Both the position numbers and the translations under genes were made by a program. Source: Amycolatopsis oliviviridis (GTDB lineage: Bacteria; Actinomycetota; Actinomycetes; Mycobacteriales; Pseudonocardiaceae). From it: 64,000 bases of DNA. The stretch lies in contig NZ_BNAY01000005.1 of NCBI RefSeq assembly GCF_014654365.1, positions 434,001 through 498,000 on the forward strand. Reading direction: 5' to 3'. This document shows, in pieces, positions 59,010 to 64,000 of this stretch. The notes beneath the pieces were generated by a model. The model did not search any database and was not told the origin of the DNA. It saw only the letters and a list, made by a program, of their open reading frames with translations. Each line of letters starts with the position of its first letter. The first letter of the stretch is position 1.

Positions 59010-59986
59010 CAAAGGAGTTCGACGTCGTACAGCTGGATGTCCACCACCTGCGGGTGATCCGGGCGATCGCGGACACGGGGAGCCTTTCCCGTGCCGCGAT
59101 CGCTCTCGGCGTCACCCAGCCCGCGGTGTCCGCACAACTCAAACGGCTGGAGAACATGCTGGGCTACCAGTTGTTCGACCGGAGCGAGGGCAGTGCGAAA
59201 CCGACGCCGATGGGCGAATTGTTGCTGCGCCGGACCGCCGCTTTGCTGCCACAGCTGGACAAACTGCTCGAAGACATCGAGCAGCGCGTCTGCCCCAGCG
59301 GCCCGCCCGACGTCGTCCGCGTGGCGGCGGTCGCCAGTGCGCTTGTCGGGCATCTCCCCGAGCTGGTGACCCGGATCTGGCCGGAGATCTCCGAAGTGCA
59401 GGTCGTGCACGACGACCATCCCGAGCGGCTGCTGCCGCTGCTCGCCCAGCGGCGCGCGGAAGTGGGGCTGGTCAAGGACTATCCGGGCTACGAACTCGAA
59501 GTCCCCGCCACCGTGGACACCGCGGTGGTGGCGACCGAGCCGACGTTCGTCCTGCTGCCGGAAGCCCATCCGCTGGCGAGCCGGGAAAGCATCGACCTGC
59601 GTGAGCTGCGGGACGAATCGTGGGTGATGGTGTCCGATTCCTCGGCGGCCACGTTCACCAAGTACTTCGCCGACACCTGCGCGCGGCACGGCTTCAGCCC
59701 GACGGTCACCCATCAGGTGACTTCGCAGCAGGTGGCGTTGCTGGTGGTCCGGGCGGGCGCGATCGGCCTGTCGCAGCCGATCTGCCATCCGGTGAACGCC
59801 GGTATCGTGACCCGGCCGCTGAGCGGTGATGTGTTGCCGCGCAGGCATATTCTCGCCTGGAACCGGGAGACGTTCGTGGCGGGACGGCGGGAGGAGCTGA
59901 TCTCGGCCGTCGTCGAGGCGTACTGGGCCGAGGCGAGGACGGCGCCGGTCTACGCCGCGTACCTGGACAGAACTCGTGAGCGGTAA
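59006..59986 (+). CDS. LysR-family regulator, paralogue 2, third gene of the cyclodipeptide operon
   Basis: 326 residues. Helix-turn-helix at 15-75 (HHLRVIRAIADTGSLSRAAIALGVTQPAVSAQLKRLE), effector domain from about 100 with the family's PEAHPLA block. The GTG at 59006 overlaps the permease stop (GTGA), so it is translationally coupled. AAAGGAG at 59010-59016 lies inside the gene and might serve a CTG start; I prefer the coupled GTG. Two paralogous LysR genes flank one two-gene biosynthetic unit, implying separate or antagonistic signals. Confidence 0.88.
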   Translation: MTKEFDVVQLDVHHLRVIRAIADTGSLSRAAIALGVTQPAVSAQLKRLENMLGYQLFDRSEGSAKPTPMGELLLRRTAALLPQLDKLLEDIEQRVCPSGPPDVVRVAAVASALVGHLPELVTRIWPEISEVQVVHDDHPERLLPLLAQRRAEVGLVKDYPGYELEVPATVDTAVVATEPTFVLLPEAHPLASRESIDLRELRDESWVMVSDSSAATFTKYFADTCARHGFSPTVTHQVTSQQVALLVVRAGAIGLSQPICHPVNAGIVTRPLSGDVLPRRHILAWNRETFVAGRREELISAVVEAYWAEARTAPVYAAYLDRTRER

Positions 59987-60029
59987 GGACGGTTCCTTTG
60001 GGGGTAAGGCAAAGGTGTCGGTTCGGTAC

Positions 60030-60085
60030 AGGTGGTCGTGAGTGGTAAGTGTCGTTAGAACGACACTTACCACTCACGACCACCT
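60030..60085. repeat. Perfect 27-bp-arm palindrome, family E
   Basis: Arms 60030-60056 and 60059-60085 are exact around AG. The outer part GGTGGTCGTGAGTGG is shared with 39290-39347. Confidence 0.92.
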
Positions 60086-60120
60086 GGACCGAGGCCCCAG
60101 CCGCCGCCCTTCGCCTGGAC

Positions 60121-60173
60121 GTTGTTAAAGCCACGTTCGCAACGTTGAAGGTTGCGAAGGTGGCTTTCACAAC
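60121..60173. repeat. 23-bp-arm palindrome, family C
   Basis: Arms 60121-60143 and 60151-60173 pair with two mismatches around GTTGAAG. Adjacent to the family E element, repeating the E-then-C order seen at 39290-39438. Confidence 0.88.
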
Positions 60174-60375
60174 GCCCCCGTACCGGGGCCGTGTGCCTGT
60201 GGAAGGTGATGGCCTTCACGGACTTGCCGCCCGACCCGGCACCTTCGGATTTCGGCTCTGTAGCCGCATTCGCCACTCGCGAGCATTCCGGCCGACAACT
60301 CACTCGCGCGTCCGCCGGCGCCGCGACACCCGTTCCCGACACCGTGGCAAGCTGAAACCCACGCCACAGTCGAGG

Positions 60376-60418
60376 CCCGCCCGGACAGCGGATGATCGGG
60401 TCACGCCGTCCGGGCGGG
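60376..60418 (-). terminator. Terminator-like stem after M1 paralogue 3
   Basis: CCCGCCCGGAC (60376-60386) pairs exactly with GTCCGGGCGGG (60408-60418) around a 21-base loop, 6 bases past the reverse-strand stop of the M1 paralogue. Confidence 0.55.
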
Positions 60419-60423
60419 GGTTC

Positions 60424-61881
60424 TCAGCGCGATGGTCGCGAAGGTCCGGGGTAGAGGAGCGCGTCCGGCGGCCGGACGGTGCCGTCCAGCCAGGCGGCGT
60501 TGAATTCGCCGAGATCGCGCTGCGTCATCGCGGAGACGTAGAGCTCGAAGTCGTGCCAGTTCTGGTTCCCCTGCGGGTTGATCGCCGGGAAGCCCGCCAT
60601 GATCTGGAAGAACGCGTCGTCGCCGATCAGCCGCCGCAGCGCGTGCGTCATCAGCACCGCCTTGGTGGTGGGCGCGAATTCGGCGCCCTTGCCCGGATCG
60701 GTGAGCTTGGGCGCCCAGAAGGTCGCGTCGTTACCCACCTTGGTCACCATGTCGCGGTACCGGCGGTCCAGGTCGACGCCGTTCTTCGCCTCGTCCCACA
60801 GCCACACCGCGTACTGCGCGACGGACTCCGTCATCAGCGTGTCGCGCCACATCTTGCCGGTCACTCCGGCGCCCCACCACTGGTACGCGGTGGCGTACAC
60901 CAGATCGGCGATGGTCGCCGTGCGGCCGTACACCGGCCGGGTCTGGGCGCCGTGCGTGTAGCCGAGGGAGCGGTCGAGGAACAGTCCGCCCGCCGCCGAC
61001 TGCGGGTAGTCGCCGAACTTCCCGGTGAGGAACTCCAGCACCTCGGGCAGCTTCCCGCCGATCTTCCGCTTGTCGACGGCGCACGGGTGATAGGCGTTGA
61101 TCGCGGTCCGGCCACCGGGAAGAGTGATCCGCTCGACGTCCCAGCGCCCGATGCCGAGCATCGCCGTACTCGGCGCGAGGGCGGTCTCCTCCGACCAGGT
61201 GACGGTGTGCCGCCCGGCGCCCGCCGGCCCATCGGAGACTTGGAAACCGTTGCCCATCACGGAGAACTCGTTCGGGACGGTGACGGAGACGCGCAGGGTC
61301 GCCTTGTCGACTTCGGTGCCGTTGACGGGGAACCAGGTCATCGCCGATCGCGGCTGGCCGGTGGCCACGGCGGAATCGCCGTAAGCGGCCAGCCAGCCGA
61401 CCCGGCCCCGCGCCGTGGTGAGCGGCTCCGGCCGCCCGTCGTAACCGACCACCACGGTGAACCGCTGACCCGCGGCCAACGGGGTCTTCGGGGTGATCAC
61501 CAGCTCGTGTTCGCCCGTCCGCCGGAACGTCGCGGCCACGCCGTCGACGGAGACCGAGCGCACGGTGAGACCGCGCAGGTCGAGGTCGAACCGGCTCAGG
61601 TCCTGGGTGGCCGTCGCGGTGATCGTCGCCTTGCCGCTCAACAGCATCGAGTACGGCGAGTAGTCCAGCGCGAGCGAGTACTTGTCGACGTCGTAGCCGC
61701 CGTTGCCGTCCTTGGGGTAGTAAGGATCGGGGCCGAGGACGGTGCCGTCGGGCGAGACGTGCACGTACCCGTCGCTGCCGGGTGCCGGCTGTGCCGCCGC
61801 CGGGGCCTGGCAAGTGCCGATCATCGTGGTGGCGAGCAACGCGGTGCACAGTGGCTCCTGCCACCGAATCCGCACGGTCAT
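60424..61881 (-). CDS. M1-like protein with lost zinc site, paralogue 3 (pseudo-peptidase)
   Basis: 485 residues, exported (signal peptide about 1-30). Co-linear with paralogues 1 and 2, sharing YYPKDGNGGYDV, LDLRGLTV, EHELVITP and P..W.W blocks. The active site is gone: HEXXH reads Y329-A-T-A-Y333, and the VY.KG segment that carries the catalytic tyrosine has become PTTKAV, although the third ligand E352 survives at the right x18 spacing. The frame is intact with no stop or frameshift and codon use is normal, so it is under coding constraint. A binding, inhibitory or scaffold role is more likely than peptidase activity. Confidence 0.88.
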   Translation of the reverse strand: MTVRIRWQEPLCTALLATTMIGTCQAPAAAQPAPGSDGYVHVSPDGTVLGPDPYYPKDGNGGYDVDKYSLALDYSPYSMLLSGKATITATATQDLSRFDLDLRGLTVRSVSVDGVAATFRRTGEHELVITPKTPLAAGQRFTVVVGYDGRPEPLTTARGRVGWLAAYGDSAVATGQPRSAMTWFPVNGTEVDKATLRVSVTVPNEFSVMGNGFQVSDGPAGAGRHTVTWSEETALAPSTAMLGIGRWDVERITLPGGRTAINAYHPCAVDKRKIGGKLPEVLEFLTGKFGDYPQSAAGGLFLDRSLGYTHGAQTRPVYGRTATIADLVYATAYQWWGAGVTGKMWRDTLMTESVAQYAVWLWDEAKNGVDLDRRYRDMVTKVGNDATFWAPKLTDPGKGAEFAPTTKAVLMTHALRRLIGDDAFFQIMAGFPAINPQGNQNWHDFELYVSAMTQRDLGEFNAAWLDGTVRPPDALLYPGPSRPSR

Positions 61882-61971
61882 GAACGGGCCTTCTCTCTAG
61901 GGGGGAGGGTGCCCGGCCATCGTGCGTATGACCGCGTCGCGCGCGGCACTGCCAGCCGGTGATGCCGCAGG

Positions 61972-61989
61972 GTTATCCCGGCCGATAAC
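61972..61989. promoter_or_regulatory. Dyad GTTATC-CCGGCC-GATAAC
   Basis: Exact 6-bp arms in the gap between divergent M1 paralogue 3 and the MFS gene. Likely operator for the exporter; no regulator gene is adjacent in the window. Confidence 0.45.
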
Positions 61990-62047
61990 GCGGCGGCATG
62001 ACCGCCGGGGACTATCCACGCCTTGCCGGGGAGGAGATCGTCGAGGC

Positions 62048-63202
62048 ATGCTGCCCTTCCCGGCGCTGTTCGCGCTGACGACGACGGTCTTCCTCGGTTG
62101 CCTCACCGAAGTGCTGCCCGCCGGGCTGCTGCTGGGCATGTCCGCGGATCTGGGCGTTTCCCCGTCGGCCACGGGGCAGCTGGTGACGGTCTACGCGATC
62201 ACGACCGCGCTCACCGCCATCCCGCTCACCAGCGCGACCCTGCGGGTGCCGCGCAAACGCTTGCTCCTCGCGCTGATCGCCGGTTTCCTGGTCACCAACC
62301 TGGTGATCGCGGTGTCTTCGTCGTACCCGCTGATCCTGGCGACTCGGGTCGTTTCCGGGGCGCTGACCGGGGTGATGTGGTCGCTCGTCGCCGGATACGC
62401 GATGCGCCTCGCGCCGCCGGGACTCACCGGGCGCGCGCTGGCCATCGCCATGTCCGGCACCCCGATCGGCTTCGCGCTCGGCGTCCCCGCCGGGACCGCG
62501 CTCGGCGAACTGGCGGGCTGGCGCTGGGCGTTCGCCGTGATGGCGCTGATCACCGTGCCGCTGCTGGTCTGGGTGCTCGTCGCGGTGCCCGCCGTACCGG
62601 CGGACCCGGCGGGGCACACCCGGCCGCTCGCCGCGTCACGGTTGCCCGGGATGCGGCCCGTGCTGGCGACGGTGGCCCTGTTCTCGTTGGGGCACAACGT
62701 GGCCTACACCTACATCGGCCCGGTCCTCGCAGGGCTGGACGCGGCGACGATGCTGGGCGCGGCGCTGCTGGTGTTCGGCTGCGCCGCCGTCGGCGGGCTG
62801 GTGGCGGTCGGCTCCGCGCTCGACCGGCATCCTCGCGCGGTCCTGGTGTCCTGCACCGCCATGACGGCCGCCGCGATCGTCATGATCGGACTCAGTGACG
62901 GCATCCACGGTCTGGTGCTGGCCGCCGCCGCGTCGTGGGGCCTGGCGTTCGGCGGCGCGCCCACCGCGTTCCAGGCCGTCACCGCGCTGATCGCGGGCCC
63001 CACCGCCGACGCCGCCCAGTCGCTCACGATCGCGGCCTGGAACGGCGCCGTCGCCGGTGGCGCCCTCCTCGGCGGCTTGCTGCTGCCGCTGGGAACTTCC
63101 CTGCTCCCTTGGTGCGCCGCCCTTGTGGTCCTCTCGCCGTTGCTGTTCAGCCGGCGAGTCGTGCTTTCAGCGCCCGCGGATCAGTGCCCGACCGGACGAT
63201 GA
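62048..63202 (+). CDS. MFS drug/metabolite exporter (DHA1 type)
   Basis: 384 residues with 12 membrane helices. The loop 2-3 region with TSATLRVPRKRLL and the antiporter-type stretch in helix 5 (GTPIGFALGVPAGTALGELAGWRWAF) mark proton-driven exporters of the AraJ/CmlR group. ATG 62048 with GGAGGAG about 12 bases upstream; the frame is open further 5' without support. Its end overlaps the convergent amidase by 56 bases. Substrate unknown; no biosynthetic gene shares its strand nearby. Confidence 0.88.
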   Translation: MLPFPALFALTTTVFLGCLTEVLPAGLLLGMSADLGVSPSATGQLVTVYAITTALTAIPLTSATLRVPRKRLLLALIAGFLVTNLVIAVSSSYPLILATRVVSGALTGVMWSLVAGYAMRLAPPGLTGRALAIAMSGTPIGFALGVPAGTALGELAGWRWAFAVMALITVPLLVWVLVAVPAVPADPAGHTRPLAASRLPGMRPVLATVALFSLGHNVAYTYIGPVLAGLDAATMLGAALLVFGCAAVGGLVAVGSALDRHPRAVLVSCTAMTAAAIVMIGLSDGIHGLVLAAAASWGLAFGGAPTAFQAVTALIAGPTADAAQSLTIAAWNGAVAGGALLGGLLLPLGTSLLPWCAALVVLSPLLFSRRVVLSAPADQCPTGR

Positions 63203-64000
63203 GCGGCCAGACGTCGGAGCCGAGGAACCCGGTCTCGTCGGTCGCCATGGTCGCGCCGCAGGCGTCGCGCTCCAGCCCGTTCCGGGCCGCCAGCGCGGCG
63301 ACGGCGTCCTTTGTGGACTGCCCGAACACGCCGTCGACGGGGACGGCGAAACCGCGTCCCCGCAGGAGTTCCTGGGCCACTCGCACTCGCGGCCCGGCGT
63401 CGCCGGGCTTGAGCAGCGGCCACTCCGGCAGATCGGCCTTCGGGGACGCGGAGCCCAGCAGCTTCCCGACCGCGGTGCGCAGTTCCGGAAGCCGGTCGTA
63501 CAGCACGGTTCCCGGGCATTCGGTCGAGTTGAAGTCCCGGTGTCCCTTGATGAACTCCGGCGAGATCCCGTACTGCGAAGCGATGTACGCGACCATCTTC
63601 ACCAGCGAGTCCCAGAGCGCGGGCGTGACGTCTTCCTTGCTGTAGAGGCCCTCGTTCTCGATCCCGATGCAGGTGCTGTTGTTGTTGCCCACGTTGGCGC
63701 CCAGCACGTGCTGGGTCCCGCCACGCAGGATCTCCAGGCTGCGATGCCGCCCTTCGGTGATGTGCCCGCCGCGGCTGTTCGTGAACTGCTGGCCGCTGTC
63801 CACCCAGCCCCGGGTGTCCATGTGGAAATTCTGGATCGAGCGCGACGCCCAGTAGGCGTGTTCGAGCGTGTAGTCGGTGACGTTGCCGGGATCCACCGTG
63901 TGGTGCACGACGATGTACGTCGGTTTGTGGTTCTGTACCTCGATCGCCCCGTTCGGCGGCCGGGCACCCCAGGCCGCCGTGTCGTGGATCGTCGGTTCCT
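63147..64000 (-). CDS. N-acetylmuramoyl-L-alanine amidase with peptidoglycan-binding domain, N-terminus outside window
   Basis: The frame runs off the window. The visible part begins with a PGRP/Amidase_2 domain: AAWGARPP, IVVHHTVDP (zinc histidine), GIENEGLY and KGHRDFNSTECPG (second histidine and cysteine ligands). A C-terminal peptidoglycan-binding repeat (LLRGRGFAVPVDGVFGQSTKDAVAALAARNGL) follows, ending in a short tail. It should cleave the amide between muramic acid and the stem peptide. The signal peptide is presumably upstream. It overlaps the MFS gene end to end. Confidence 0.9.
   Translation of the reverse strand, partial: EPTIHDTAAWGARPPNGAIEVQNHKPTYIVVHHTVDPGNVTDYTLEHAYWASRSIQNFHMDTRGWVDSGQQFTNSRGGHITEGRHRSLEILRGGTQHVLGANVGNNNSTCIGIENEGLYSKEDVTPALWDSLVKMVAYIASQYGISPEFIKGHRDFNSTECPGTVLYDRLPELRTAVGKLLGSASPKADLPEWPLLKPGDAGPRVRVAQELLRGRGFAVPVDGVFGQSTKDAVAALAARNGLERDACGATMATDETGFLGSDVWPLIVRSGTDPRALKARLAG

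Larger units (their letters stand above)
59987..60423. other. Repeat-bearing gap, no gene
   Basis: About 440 bases between convergent LysR 2 and M1 paralogue 3. Contains the family E palindrome (60030-60085), a family C palindrome (60121-60173) and a terminator-like stem (60376-60418). The region 60174-60375 shows nothing I can support; short open frames there lack ribosome sites. Confidence 0.65.

Overview
The window is GC-rich actinobacterial chromosome and looks like Amycolatopsis or a close relative in the Pseudonocardiales. This rests on gene content and order; no database search was possible. From about 8.3 to 51 kb the order follows the conserved Mycobacterium/Pseudonocardiales backbone: ppa, dacB, a DUF2342-type zinc protein, tilS, hpt, type VII secretion genes, ftsH, folE-folP-folB-folK, DUF3180, a Rv3604c-like protein, a DUF2520 protein, panC, panD, coaX, lysS, lsr2, clpC and, further on, mhuD. 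GTG and TTG starts are common, and many neighbours overlap by four bases (ATGA or GTGA).

Layout. 0-8.3 kb: a flavin-monooxygenase fragment and a full flavin monooxygenase, a membrane protein with a phosphate-binding-like domain, a GreA-like factor, a TetR regulator, a secreted M14 carboxypeptidase, a gamma-carbonic-anhydrase-like protein, and glyA behind a ZTP riboswitch. 8.3-30.7 kb: ppa (reverse strand), then a long forward block for wall peptide trimming (dacB), tRNA lysidinylation and purine salvage (tilS, hpt), an orphan type VII substrate/EspG locus, FtsH, the folate operon (ending at folK), and the pantothenate/CoA genes (panC, panD, coaX). A MerR regulator and a DUF3180 protein sit between these last two groups. 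31-41.4 kb: a methyltransferase, leaderless lysS, lsr2, an AraC regulator, a mycothiol-type DinB protein, an iron-regulated FhuF-like reductase with an IdeR/DmdR box, clpC and a membrane-anchored Hsp70. 41.4-64 kb is more accessory: pyroglutamyl peptidase, three M1 metallopeptidase paralogues (the third without its zinc site), an AfsR-type regulator, a DrrAB-like ABC exporter, a VanJ-like membrane phosphoesterase, a sirtuin next to mhuD, an FAD hydroxylase, a secreted thioredoxin/rhodanese pair, a cyclodipeptide synthase/NCS1 permease/LysR cluster, an MFS exporter and a truncated peptidoglycan amidase.

Two features run across the window. First, intergenic spaces carry at least a dozen long, near-perfect palindromes in five sequence families. 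Three of these families (A, B, C) share the arm consensus RTGAARGSSNCNTTC, and several palindromes contain or abut the stop codon of the upstream gene. Second, a 13-bp near-palindromic word of the form GTCC-NN-TGTGGAC recurs inside coding sequences in a fixed codon phase, using codons that are rare here.

The best candidate for an undescribed system is the cyclodipeptide synthase plus NCS1 permease operon with two paralogous LysR regulators (55.8-60.0 kb). Second is the M1 peptidase trio with an apparent pseudo-enzyme.
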